Positions 8,102-15,733 of a stretch of 35,091 nt of DNA are shown here, one piece after another; positions within the stretch are counted from its first letter, which is position 1, and every line of letters starts with the position of its first letter. The translations under genes were made by a program, and so were the position numbers. A model generated the notes under the pieces. It saw only the letters and a list, made by a program, of their open reading frames with translations. It made no database searches and was not told the DNA's origin. The DNA is from an uncultured Lachnospiraceae bacterium (GTDB taxonomy: Bacteria; Bacillota; Clostridia; Lachnospirales; Lachnospiraceae). The stretch is from NCBI GenBank assembly GCA_948688495.1, contig CAPQSW010000004.1, forward strand, positions 64,938 to 100,028, read 5' to 3'.

Positions 8102-10002
8102 TGCCGAGACCAAGACAGATGCCGCATTCTCCTGGAAAAAGCATGGACTGGAACGTGTTTTTCCGGTTGATGAAATATATCCTCGCACGTTACAAATACC
8201 ATTTGATTCTAGTTGTGATTGGTATTTTTGCTGGTGTGCTGGCAAATGTACAGGGAACCTTGTTTATGCAGACATTGATCGATGTGTATATCCTTCCCAT
8301 GATTGGTGAGGAAAGTCCTGATTTTGGGCCGCTTCTCCATGCAATTTTGCGGGTAGGGAGTTTCTATGGAATCGGTGCTGCCTTTACCTTTATATATAAT
8401 CGGATTATGGTGCGCGTAACCCAGGGAACGCTTAGAGACTTGAGAGACGATTTGTTTACCCATATGGAAAGTCTGCCGATTCGATATTTTGATACCCATT
8501 CACATGGGGATATTATGTCGGTCTATACCAACGATATTGATACGCTGCGGCAGATGATCAGCCAAAGCATGCCGCAGATTTTTTTCAGTGTCATTACGAT
8601 TATCAGCGTGCTTGTGAGTATGCTGGTACTGAATGTGCCCTTGACGTTTGTTACCCTTGTGATGGTTGGAATTATGATGTTTGCCACTAAAACTTTTGCT
8701 GGGAGGAGCGGAAAATATTTTATCGCCCAACAACGGGAAATTGGCAAGGTGAATGGTTATATTGAAGAAATGATGGAAGGGCAGAAGGTAGTGAAGGTGT
8801 TCTGTCATGAAAAAGAAAGCATGGAACAGTTTCATAAGCTCAACGATGAATTGTATGCCAGTGCAAATGAGGCAAATAAGTTTGCCAATATGCTAGGCCC
8901 GGTCAATGCACAGCTTGGAAATTTGAGCTATGTACTTTGCGCGATGGTTGGCGGAATCCTTGCCCTTGGTAATGTTGGTGGTTTTACACTTGGAGGGCTG
9001 GCAAGCTTTCTTACATTTAATCGGAGTTTTAATATGCCAATCAGCCAGGTAAGCCAGCAGCTTAACAGTGTGGTCATGGCAATGGCAGGCGCCAAGCGTG
9101 TATTTGACCTGATGGATGAGCAGCCGGAGGCGGACGAGGGATATGTCACGCTTGTCAATGCCCGCAAAGAAAATGGGAAGCTTGCGGAGACGAAAGAGCG
9201 CACCGGGCTCTGGGCATGGAAACACCACCATCAGGCGGAAGGGACGACAGATTATATAGAACTTACCGGAGATGTGGTTTTTGATGATGTGGATTTTGGT
9301 TACAATCCAGAAAAAATTGTGCTCCATAACGTCAAAATGTTTGCCAATGCGGGTCAGAAGATTGCCTTTGTCGGATCTACCGGTGCAGGGAAGACTACGA
9401 TTACAAACCTTATTAATCGTTTTTATGATATTCAGGATGGAAAAATCCGCTACGATGGGATTAATGTCAATAAGATAAAGAAGGCGGACCTCAGGCGGTC
9501 TCTTGGGATTGTGTTACAGGATACCCATCTCTTTACAGATACTGTGATGGAAAATATCCGTTATGGTAAGCTGGATGCCACAGACGAGGAAGTACTGGCA
9601 GCAGCAAAGCTTGCGAATGCAGACGGATTTATACGCAGGCTCCCGGAAGGTTATCAGACGATGCTTACCGGGGATGGTGCGAACCTTAGCCAGGGACAAA
9701 GGCAGCTTCTTGCGATTGCCAGAGCAGCGATCGCAGATCCCCCGGTGCTTATTTTAGACGAAGCTACCAGTTCCATTGATACCAGGACGGAGCGGCTGGT
9801 GCAGGATGGGATGGATAAGCTGATGAAAGGAAGGACCACGTTTGTGATTGCACATCGTCTTTCTACGGTTCGTAACAGCGATTGTATTATGGTGTTGGAA
9901 CAGGGGCGTGTGATTGAGCGGGGAACGCATGAAGAACTAATTCGGGAACAGGGGAAATATTATCAGCTCTATACAGGAAGGACACCTGGGCTTGATGGCT
10001 GA
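8101..10002 (+). CDS. ABC exporter half-transporter, catalytically competent subunit
   Basis: A 633-residue partner of the preceding gene. TM region about 20-330; a linker of about 70 residues (ENGKLAETKERTGLWAWKHHH region) connects to the ATPase domain, as is common in this YfiC-like subfamily. Walker A is GSTGAGKTT (near 424-432), signature LSQGQ (near 528), Walker B LILDEATSS with the catalytic Glu, H-loop IAHRLST with His. Paired with the upstream subunit, the active site would combine this Walker A/B with the other subunit's VSGGQ, and the weak site the reverse. GGGAGG lies 9 nt before ATG 8101. Last gene of the probable isc-mnmA-ABC transcript; no clear terminator follows. Confidence 0.92.
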   Translation: MPRPRQMPHSPGKSMDWNVFFRLMKYILARYKYHLILVVIGIFAGVLANVQGTLFMQTLIDVYILPMIGEESPDFGPLLHAILRVGSFYGIGAAFTFIYNRIMVRVTQGTLRDLRDDLFTHMESLPIRYFDTHSHGDIMSVYTNDIDTLRQMISQSMPQIFFSVITIISVLVSMLVLNVPLTFVTLVMVGIMMFATKTFAGRSGKYFIAQQREIGKVNGYIEEMMEGQKVVKVFCHEKESMEQFHKLNDELYASANEANKFANMLGPVNAQLGNLSYVLCAMVGGILALGNVGGFTLGGLASFLTFNRSFNMPISQVSQQLNSVVMAMAGAKRVFDLMDEQPEADEGYVTLVNARKENGKLAETKERTGLWAWKHHHQAEGTTDYIELTGDVVFDDVDFGYNPEKIVLHNVKMFANAGQKIAFVGSTGAGKTTITNLINRFYDIQDGKIRYDGINVNKIKKADLRRSLGIVLQDTHLFTDTVMENIRYGKLDATDEEVLAAAKLANADGFIRRLPEGYQTMLTGDGANLSQGQRQLLAIARAAIADPPVLILDEATSSIDTRTERLVQDGMDKLMKGRTTFVIAHRLSTVRNSDCIMVLEQGRVIERGTHEELIREQGKYYQLYTGRTPGLDG

Positions 10003-10096
10003 ACTGCTGCTGACAACCACTCAGACTCCAAAAAGTAGTAGTAAAGGAAAGCAAAGTGTCGTATAATGTTTTCAGATTAATAAGGAGGAGCTTGAT

Positions 10097-10654
10097 GTGA
10101 ATAAAAAACAAAAAAACAGGAGAATGTTGCTGGCAGCGTTGCTGGTACTGGCGGTGCCGCTTGTGTTAGCTGGAATTATATCATCTGTGGTACTTAAGCT
10201 TGTAGAAAAAGGCAGGATGCCGGTATTTGCCGGAACACTGTGTCTGACATTTGTCCTGGTGGTTGTTTTTATGGTATCATTTTTTATGATAAGGCAATTA
10301 TTGCGCAGGCTTCATAACCTTGTGGAAAATTTAGGTCAGATTGCAGATGAAATACTTTCCCAGAAGGAGACTCGGCTGGCGGAGCGTGATGACGAAATTG
10401 GGGAGACGATACGATCTGTGAATGATATGGTAACTTCTTTTGCAGAGATTATTACAAGTGTAGGGGATGTTACACAGTCTTTGATAAGCGTTTCTGATGA
10501 TAACAGTGATTCTTTCCAGGAGATTGACCTGTCTGTGCAGCAGGTAGGCAAGGAGGTCAATTCCGTTGGAATCCACGCAATTTCCCAGTTGGCGAGAACC
10601 CGAGAGATGGAAATGCAGATTATGGATTTTATGGATGAACAGAAAGAAATATAA
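10097..10654 (+). CDS. Truncated chemoreceptor-like HAMP membrane protein
   Basis: Two hydrophobic segments (about 10-33 and 41-67) flank only a handful of residues, so there is almost no extracellular sensor. A HAMP-like linker follows (about 68-120, with DDEIGETIRSVNDMV matching the second HAMP helix), then a short coiled-coil stretch resembling the start of a methyl-accepting chemotaxis domain. The conserved hairpin tip that binds CheA/CheW is missing. At 185 residues it is about a third of a normal chemoreceptor. Start is GTG 10097 with AAGGAGG 8 nt upstream; the overlapping ATG runs into TGA. Either a receptor remnant or a small regulator that pairs through HAMP helices. A terminator hairpin follows. 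Confidence 0.7.
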   Translation: MNKKQKNRRMLLAALLVLAVPLVLAGIISSVVLKLVEKGRMPVFAGTLCLTFVLVVVFMVSFFMIRQLLRRLHNLVENLGQIADEILSQKETRLAERDDEIGETIRSVNDMVTSFAEIITSVGDVTQSLISVSDDNSDSFQEIDLSVQQVGKEVNSVGIHAISQLARTREMEMQIMDFMDEQKEI

Positions 10655-10690
10655 GTAAAGTTACTGCAGGAATGGTTTGAAAAAGAGGCG

Positions 10691-10774
10691 AAACGGCAGG
10701 AGATTTTCATTCAGAGGCTATATCTTTGAAAGTTTCAAAGGTATCTTTTGGATGTGGTTTCCTGCCGTTTTGTC
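10691..10774 (+). terminator. Long-stem terminator after the HAMP protein gene
   Basis: Outer arms AAACGGCAGGA (10691-10701) and TCCTGCCGTTT (10760-10770) are complementary and the second runs into TTTT. Inside lies a near-perfect palindrome CTTTGAAA-G-TTTCAAAG (10724-10740), extendable through a G-U pair. The U run is short. Confidence 0.6.
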
Positions 10775-10822
10775 TGCAGGAAAGAAAAATAGTCTTTGAC
10801 TGCAATTTTGTAAAGTTTTGTT

Positions 10823-10848
10823 GCAACATTTTGATAATAAAGAGACTC
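10823..10848 (+). promoter_or_regulatory. Candidate ECF-type promoter of the sigma gene
   Basis: GCAAC (10823-10827), then 16 nt, then GACTCTA (10844-10850) resembles the AAC...GTC/CTC layout of autoregulated ECF promoters. A housekeeping alternative is GATAAT at 10833-10838 with a poorly spaced TTGTAA upstream. Weak evidence either way. Confidence 0.35.
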
Positions 10849-10889
10849 TAATAGATTGAAATGCATTTCAAAGGGAGGTTGAGGATGAT

Positions 10890-11348
10890 ATGGATGAGTT
10901 TATGCAATATTATGAAAAAGTTTATCCACAGATGTATCGGACTGCTCTGTACTATATGAGGAATTGTCAGGAGGCAGAAGATGCTGTACAGGATGCTGTG
11001 TTGATTGCCTATGAAAAGTTCTGCCAGCTCAGGGATAAAGAAAAATTTGCTCCCTGGATTATGCAGATTCTGGTAAACCGCTGCAAGCGGAGGATGCGGG
11101 AGTGGTTTCGCAGGGAGAGTGATATTGAAGATCTCTCTGTATCCCATGAACCGGATTTTGCCATGGCATCAGCGGTCAAGCAGGTGTTTTGGGAATTGAA
11201 GGAAGAAGAACGGCTTATTGTTGGTTTGTCTGTATTTGGCGGATATACCAGTGAGGAGATTGCCGGGATTCTTGATAAGAATCACAGTACTGTCCGTTCC
11301 AGATATCGGAGGGCGCTACAAAAAATGAGAAAAAAGCTGGAGGTGTGA
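10890..11348 (+). CDS. ECF-type RNA polymerase sigma factor
   Basis: A 152-residue sigma-70 family protein with only regions 2 and 4. Region 2 covers about 5-70 (YYMRNCQEAEDAVQDAVLIAYEKF, then KFAPWIMQILVNRCKRR); region 4 covers about 95-150, ending in the helix-turn-helix YTSEEIAGILDKNHSTVRSRYRRALQKMRKKL. Such factors direct polymerase to stress or envelope promoters and are usually held by a membrane anti-sigma factor encoded next door. GGGAGG lies 11 nt before ATG 10890. Its TGA overlaps the region immediately before the downstream start, so the two are translationally coupled. The stimulus is unknown. Confidence 0.92.
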   Translation: MDEFMQYYEKVYPQMYRTALYYMRNCQEAEDAVQDAVLIAYEKFCQLRDKEKFAPWIMQILVNRCKRRMREWFRRESDIEDLSVSHEPDFAMASAVKQVFWELKEEERLIVGLSVFGGYTSEEIAGILDKNHSTVRSRYRRALQKMRKKLEV

Positions 11349-11350
11349 GT

Positions 11351-13573
11351 ATGCGCAAGAGCGAGATGAAAGATAGATTAGATGAAGAAAGTATCAGACA
11401 GTTTTTGCTGAAAAGCACCGAGAAGGAAATGATTCCAGAGAGCCTTAAGCCTGAACAAATGAAAGAATGGCTGAGGCTTAAGAATCATACAGAGGAGGAT
11501 ATTAATCTAAGACAGAAGCCACAAAAGGGATGGCAGAAAATCGCAACACATGTAGATTGGCGGTGGTGCACGCTGGCAGTGGCGGCATGTCTTGCGGTGG
11601 TATTGTTTGCGGCGGGAAGAAATATGGATTGGGGAATAGAACCGAATGACGGTGCGGCCCCGGAGGTGGCAGATCATATGGAAGTTTTGGATGGAGCGGC
11701 TGCCAATGAAGGGGAGGAATCCAAATCCGCGGAGGGGACAACGTATGCAAGGTTATATCAGTCGTTTGACAGACATTGGCAGGAACAGGAAGAACTTTCA
11801 CGTGAGTATGCAGTAGACGGTGCCGCAGAAGTGGACGATGCTGCGGTGGATGATGCAGTAGACGGCGCCACAGAAGTGGACGATGCTGCGGTGGATGATG
11901 CAGGGACGTTAGATGGTGCATGGAAGGAAGATGCAATGGATATAGAATCGGCTGAAACAGAAAGTGGTATGGTGAAAGACAGCAAAGAGGATTATGGAAA
12001 GACAAACCAGCAGGAGAAGGAGGTAGAGGAAGCAGACATCATTAAGAATGATGGAAGGTATCTTTATCGGGTTATTTACCGGTGGGATAATCATTATAAA
12101 TATGCTGTAAGGATTGTGGATACCCGGGGCAGATTAAAGGAAGCGGCGCTGGTTGGTGATTTTGAGAATATACAGGATATGTATGTATGGCAAGATACCC
12201 TGGTGGTAATTGAACAGGGATGGGCAGATAGGAATGATTTGGCGGATAACATGACAGAAGACAGCTTTGGAGGGAGTGGTTATTCTTATTTCAAGGCTTA
12301 TGTTTATGATATATCTGACCGCGCCAATCCCAAGGAATATCATACATTTACAGTCAAAGGGGACTATATGGATTCCAGGATTTCTGATGGCTATCTGTAT
12401 TTCTTTGCTTCCTGTGATACACAAAGGCCAAAGGACGCGGAGGATTTAAGGAAATATGTGCCGGTGCTGGAGGGAAAACCTATGACGGAAGACAGAATTA
12501 CACTTCCAAATGGGAACAAAGCGGCATCTTATCTTGTAATGGCATCCGTAGACATGGAACATCCCGATAAATTTACGGATACACGGGCGTTGGTTACTAA
12601 GGCAGATCAGTTTTATGTCAGCCAGGAAAGTATTTATGTGGCGGATATGCAGTATATTTCTTATGAAGATGAGGGCAGCAGAACCGACAGCACAACGATT
12701 TACCGTTATTCCTATAAGGACGGAAAGATGCGCAGGGAGGCAGAGGGAAAAGTTAAGGGAACGCTGCGGGATGACATGGCGATGAATGAATACCAGGGTT
12801 ACCTGCGTCTGGTTACGACTGTGGAATCGGAAGAAGTCTCAAAGATTATAGATGATATTTCGGGAGAAATTCTTGGCTATGACAGCAGCGATTATCAGAT
12901 GACGAATAGCCTGTATGTGCTGGATTCAAATTTAAATACGGTTGGAAGCATTGAAGGACTTGCCAAAGACGAGAGGATATATTCTGCAAGGTTTATGGGA
13001 AATACAGGTTATTTTGTTACTTTCCGGGAGACAGATCCGCTGTTTTCCGTAGACTTGACCAATCCCAGAAAGCCTGAGATTCTAGGAGAGTTAAAAATTA
13101 GCGGATTCTCTGAATATCTTCATTTTTACGCGGATAACCTGCTGCTTGGAATTGGCATGGAGGCAGATGAGGATAATGGAAGCACAGACTGCCTGAAACT
13201 GTCCATGTTTGATATTTCCAATCCGGCAGATGTGAAAGAGCAGTCTAAACTTGAATTATCAGAGTATGAAGAATCAGACGTGCTTTATAATTACAAAGCA
13301 GTACTAATTGACACCAGAAAGAATCTTTTTGGGTTTGCAGTGACGGGGTATGGGGACGATTATGAAAGTAAATATGCTTATATTTTGTTTACGTATGAAA
13401 ATGGTGAGTTTCAAAAAGTGATGGACATTGACTGCGGGGATAGTGAACGTTATGGGTTGGATGTCCGGGGAACTTATATCGGAGACAGATTTTTCTTAAT
13501 GGCAGATAATGGGCTGGTTGAGGAATACAGTCTGGCAGACGGGCATAAGACCGGGGAGCTAACGATGGAATAG
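11351..13573 (+). CDS. Membrane-anchored beta-propeller protein, putative anti-sigma partner
   Basis: A 740-residue protein with three parts. The cytosolic N-terminus (about 1-70) is charged, with the IPESLKPEQMKEWL segment. One TM helix (about 74-92) follows. The large exported part starts with an acidic Ala/Val/Asp linker that includes two 15-residue tandem repeats, then about 500 residues of beta-rich repeats (ADIIKNDGRYLYRV, YDISDRANPKEY, FDISNPADVKEQ) of the type annotated as 'beta propeller domain' (PF09826). ATG 11351 has GGAGG 7 nt upstream; an in-frame GTG at 11345 is too close. Coupling to an ECF gene and the cytosolic head suggest it senses outside and restrains the sigma factor; no classical anti-sigma motif is visible, so that is inference. 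Confidence 0.8.
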   Translation: MRKSEMKDRLDEESIRQFLLKSTEKEMIPESLKPEQMKEWLRLKNHTEEDINLRQKPQKGWQKIATHVDWRWCTLAVAACLAVVLFAAGRNMDWGIEPNDGAAPEVADHMEVLDGAAANEGEESKSAEGTTYARLYQSFDRHWQEQEELSREYAVDGAAEVDDAAVDDAVDGATEVDDAAVDDAGTLDGAWKEDAMDIESAETESGMVKDSKEDYGKTNQQEKEVEEADIIKNDGRYLYRVIYRWDNHYKYAVRIVDTRGRLKEAALVGDFENIQDMYVWQDTLVVIEQGWADRNDLADNMTEDSFGGSGYSYFKAYVYDISDRANPKEYHTFTVKGDYMDSRISDGYLYFFASCDTQRPKDAEDLRKYVPVLEGKPMTEDRITLPNGNKAASYLVMASVDMEHPDKFTDTRALVTKADQFYVSQESIYVADMQYISYEDEGSRTDSTTIYRYSYKDGKMRREAEGKVKGTLRDDMAMNEYQGYLRLVTTVESEEVSKIIDDISGEILGYDSSDYQMTNSLYVLDSNLNTVGSIEGLAKDERIYSARFMGNTGYFVTFRETDPLFSVDLTNPRKPEILGELKISGFSEYLHFYADNLLLGIGMEADEDNGSTDCLKLSMFDISNPADVKEQSKLELSEYEESDVLYNYKAVLIDTRKNLFGFAVTGYGDDYESKYAYILFTYENGEFQKVMDIDCGDSERYGLDVRGTYIGDRFFLMADNGLVEEYSLADGHKTGELTME
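11810..11899 (+). repeat. Two 45-bp tandem repeats in the beta-propeller gene
   Basis: Units 11810-11854 and 11855-11899 are near identical and each encodes an AVDGA(A/T)EVDDAAVDD peptide. They extend the acidic extracellular linker and could vary in copy number between strains. Confidence 0.85.
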
Positions 13574-13597
13574 AAGCACAGCCGGGGTATTTAACTG

Positions 13598-13637
13598 GAA
13601 AAGCGGGAGCCTTCTTTTTAGAGGATTCCCGCTTTTC
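13598..13637. terminator. Terminator hairpin after the beta-propeller gene
   Basis: GAAAAGCGGGA (13598-13608) pairs exactly with TCCCGCTTTTC (13627-13637) around an 18-nt loop. The T run is inside the right arm. It lies 24 nt after the stop codon and could also serve the minus-strand gene to its right. Confidence 0.65.
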
Positions 13638-13680
13638 ATAGGAAGAAGTGTATTCTGGTGAAGTTGTATAAATCTCTGCA

Positions 13681-13708
13681 TCCTGGCAATTCCATAGACT
13701 TTATACCC
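13681..13708 (+). repeat. Left arm of inverted repeat
   Basis: Pairs with 14144-14171 with two mismatches, both near the outer end (positions 3 and 6). Confidence 0.85.
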
Positions 13709-13714
13709 AGAGGT

Positions 13715-14050
13715 TTAAACTGTCTGTGCTTTGAGCTCAGAGAATGCTTTTTCGAGGGCCTCGACTCTATACCTCAGACCAGAAACCTGCACCTCGCATA
13801 AAATAGACTTATCCTGTACCCTGATGGCTGCGTTCAGCTTGTCCACAAGATTCAGGTGGTTCTCAGCAAGCAGCTGGATATTATGGTTGGTCTGATTCTC
13901 GAGCGTCAATTCAATGTTTGTTGTACGGTTTTTTAAAACCTGCATGTCATCCTTCATGCTCTGCATGTCATTCTTCATGCTCTGCATGTCATCCTTTACT
14001 GGCTGAATGAGCTGTGCAATTGCCTGCAGGTCAGCATTTGTCAATGCCAT
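13715..14050 (-). CDS. Small coiled-coil protein of unknown function
   Basis: A 111-residue hydrophilic protein with no TM segment or signal peptide. Residues 17-40 hold a short heptad array built on DDMQSMK, encoded by three 21-bp tandem units; the rest alternates hydrophobic positions (LAENHLNLVDKLNAAI, then YRVEALEKAFSELK), so a mostly helical coiled coil is likely. An AGGAG lies 8 nt before the ATG. The minus-strand sequence upstream has TAGACT-17 bp-TATAAT as a possible promoter, the -35 being inside the right inverted repeat. Similar small coiled-coil proteins occur in Lachnospiraceae, but no function is recognised. It is the only gene inside the inverted-repeat unit. Confidence 0.75.
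   Translation of the reverse strand: MALTNADLQAIAQLIQPVKDDMQSMKNDMQSMKDDMQVLKNRTTNIELTLENQTNHNIQLLAENHLNLVDKLNAAIRVQDKSILCEVQVSGLRYRVEALEKAFSELKAQTV
13940..14002 (-). repeat. Three 21-bp tandem units encoding heptads
   Basis: Units 13940-13960, 13961-13981 and 13982-14002; the first two differ by one base and the third diverges at its end. They encode the DMQSMK-type heptads of the coiled-coil protein. Confidence 0.8.
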
Positions 14051-14143
14051 GAAATCATCTCCTTTGCAGATAAAAAGCGATTATGTATTCTGTTACAGTG
14101 ATTTGTATTCGTCACTGATATTGTGAAAATTATAGCACGTATA

Positions 14144-14171
14144 GGGTATAAAGTCTATGGAATTGTCAAGA
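14144..14171 (-). repeat. Right arm of inverted repeat
   Basis: Reverse complement of the left arm at 13681-13708, 26 of 28 matches. Read on the minus strand it contains TTGACA and TAGACT, so it may contribute the -35 of the coiled-coil gene. Confidence 0.85.
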
Positions 14172-14210
14172 TAAAATTTTGAACTGAATTTGGCGACTGC
14201 CAAAAGAATC

Positions 14211-14240
14211 AAATACTCCGTTATCTGTAACGGAGTATTT
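14211..14240. terminator. Terminator hairpin after tRNA-Gly
   Basis: AAATACTCCGTTA (14211-14223) and TAACGGAGTATTT (14228-14240) form a perfect 13-bp stem with a 4-nt loop, 30 nt past the 3' end of the minus-strand tRNA. The U run sits at the end of the stem. Confidence 0.7.
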
Positions 14241-14269
14241 ATTGAAACTGTGATGTAACACAATTTAAA

Positions 14270-14340
14270 AGCAGATAACGGGAGTCGAACCCGCCTTTCC
14301 AGCTTGGGAAGCTGGTGTTCTACCGATGAACCATATCTGC
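14270..14340 (-). tRNA. tRNA-Gly, anticodon CCC
   Basis: The minus strand folds as a complete 71-nt cloverleaf. Acceptor GCAGATA pairs with TATCTGC; the D-arm is GTTC/GAAC; the anticodon stem CCAGC/GCTGG encloses TTCCCAA, giving anticodon CCC; the T-arm GCGGG/CCCGT encloses TTCGACT. The discriminator is U, as expected for tRNA-Gly, and CCA is not encoded. It reads the GGG codon. It has its own promoter and terminator and is a single-gene transcript. Confidence 0.95.
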
Positions 14341-14352
14341 AAGAACGGATTT

Positions 14353-14381
14353 ATTATAACATGCTCAAATAAGAAATGCAA
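14353..14381 (-). promoter_or_regulatory. tRNA-Gly promoter
   Basis: On the minus strand, TTGCAT (14376-14381), a 17-bp spacer and TATAAT (14353-14358). The -10 ends 12 nt before the first tRNA base. Confidence 0.75.
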
Positions 14382-14390
14382 GAAGTAATT

Positions 14391-14769
14391 TCAGTTTAAG
14401 GCTGTTACTATTATTATGAGGATTGGACCAGTAACGGGAAAGTCTTTCTTTGATACGGCGTAACTTGCAATTGCACCCAGCGCAGGGCCGATTTGGGCAG
14501 AACACATGGAACCAGACGTATCAATCACAACGCCAAATGTTCTGCTCTCGAAATCTTTTTCCTGAAATACATAGCTGGGCCTGGGAATATCTGGTGTGAA
14601 GCCCTGCCGTCTGCTGGGCCTGGCATATGTCCTGTGTTTTTCTAATGGCGGAAACTGCTCATCGAACCATTTTCCAAGCTTTTCCAATGCCTGGAGCTTC
14701 AAAGATAAATACAGGCCGGCTTGGCGCAATGTTTATCAGTGTTTCAAGCATATCAATGCCGAATGGCAA
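14391..14769 (-). pseudogene. Deletion-fused remnant of a MoxR AAA ATPase and a VWA-like (DUF2201) gene
   Basis: One minus-strand frame (14659-14769) encodes GIDMLETLINIAPSRPVF then EAPGIGK, which matches the start of MoxR-type AAA ATPases up to the Walker A lysine, then hits a stop. The overlapping next frame (14391-14729) carries EKLGKWFDEQFPPLEKHRTY, ARPSRR and FGVVIDTSGSM, the metal-ion site (DxSxS) of VWA-like domains of the DUF2201 family, and ends soon after GAIASYAVS. In intact loci the ATPase gene precedes the VWA gene. Loss of everything between explains the jump, and the VWA end is also truncated. There is no ribosome site. Nonfunctional remnant. Confidence 0.65.
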
Positions 14770-14795
14770 ATAATGTCATTCTGGATAAAATAATG

Positions 14796-15608
14796 TCATA
14801 TTGCCGGCAGGGGATAAAATATGGGTTTTCGTTCCCGGAATACCGTGTAGTAGCGAAAACCACAGTCTGTCAGAATCTTGGGTATTTTATGAAAATCGTA
14901 TGCCACATGTTCCGGTTTGTGGGCGTCGGCCCCTATAGTGATGATTTCACCGCCCAGCGCACGGTAACGTCTGAGAATATCTTCTGTGGGATTTGGATGT
15001 CCGAGACCGTACTTAAACCCTCCAGTATTGATCTCAATGCCCTTGCCTCTCTGAATGAGGGTCCGTAAGATTTCATCTATCACATCTGCAAATTTTTCAT
15101 ACGTGTAGTATTGATTGGTATTTGGGCCGTAACGTACAATGTAGTCCAGATGCCCATAAACGTCAAAACAGTCAAATACCGCCAGATTTTCCAGGATGGA
15201 TTCAAAATATTCCCGGTATGCCTCGTCTTCCACCCTGCCGACGAAATATTCAGGATAATAGGGATCTTCGCCGTTGACCCAGTGGGAAGAACCGATGACA
15301 AAGTCAAAAGGGTATTCCTGGATAATTTCAGGCAGCAGGCTTTTAAGATATGTCTGCAGGCCGGTTTCCACACCAAGGTATATAGGAAATTGTTCATCAA
15401 ATTGTTCCTGGAAAGATTTCATCTCCCTGAAATATCCAGGGATGTCAAGGGGGAAACGATCAGGAGTCGTCTGCGTCTCCTCCAAATCCAGATGATCGGT
15501 AAAGCAGATGCCGTCAAGCCCTGCCTTTATGGAAGCTTGTATCATTTCTAAAGTGTCAGCTTCGCTGTCAACAGAAAAATGCGTGTGCATATGTGTATCC
15601 CAGAGCAT
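14796..15608 (-). CDS. PHP-family histidinol-phosphatase
   Basis: Likely hydrolyses L-histidinol phosphate to histidinol (HisK/HisJ type). The 270 residues show the PHP metal-site motifs in order: DTHMHTHFS (4-12), FTDH (36-39), GVETG near 80, IGSSH near 105, DVYGHLDY near 149-156, EINTGG near 197 and GADAH near 227-231. GGGAGG lies 6-7 nt before the ATG. It stands alone, with no other his gene near; members of this family also include phosphoesterases with other substrates, so the substrate is less certain than the fold. Confidence 0.85.
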   Translation of the reverse strand: MLWDTHMHTHFSVDSEADTLEMIQASIKAGLDGICFTDHLDLEETQTTPDRFPLDIPGYFREMKSFQEQFDEQFPIYLGVETGLQTYLKSLLPEIIQEYPFDFVIGSSHWVNGEDPYYPEYFVGRVEDEAYREYFESILENLAVFDCFDVYGHLDYIVRYGPNTNQYYTYEKFADVIDEILRTLIQRGKGIEINTGGFKYGLGHPNPTEDILRRYRALGGEIITIGADAHKPEHVAYDFHKIPKILTDCGFRYYTVFRERKPIFYPLPAI

Positions 15609-15665
15609 GATTTACCTCCCAGTCGGTGAATTTAATTAAATGGTAATTCAAAATGGTTACAGACT

Positions 15666-15694
15666 ATCATAGGACAGATTTTTGATGTTGTCAA
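15666..15694 (-). promoter_or_regulatory. Promoter of the PHP phosphatase gene
   Basis: On the minus strand, TTGACA (15689-15694), 17-bp spacer, TATGAT (15666-15671), about 57 bp before the start codon. Confidence 0.75.
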
Positions 15695-15733
15695 AGGGAA
15701 AATATTCTTTGGCTGCACAGGATGGTGACAAAA

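Larger units (their letters stand above)
13681..14171. mobile_element. 491-bp unit bounded by 28-bp inverted repeats (candidate MITE-like element)
   Basis: The left arm 13681-13708 and right arm 14144-14171 match as inverted repeats at 26 of 28 positions, including an uninterrupted 22-bp core that contains CAATTCCATAGACTTTATA. Between them is a single small coiled-coil gene whose stop codon is 6 bp from the left arm. This tight packing looks like a non-autonomous mobile or captured cassette. No target-site duplication was found by eye and no transposase is present, so mobility is inference. Confidence 0.5.

Noticed and set aside
11502..12005. Minus-strand His/Pro-rich frame opposite the beta-propeller gene
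   Set aside because: Produced by the repetitive acidic linker read backwards.
13940..14002. CRISPR-like or satellite array
   Set aside because: Only three directly adjacent 21-bp units without spacers, in frame and encoding coiled-coil heptads.
14270..14340. tRNA-Gly as an integration site of a genomic island
   Set aside because: No integrase and no repeat of the tRNA 3' end were found in the window; the adjacent scar lies on the tRNA's 5' side.
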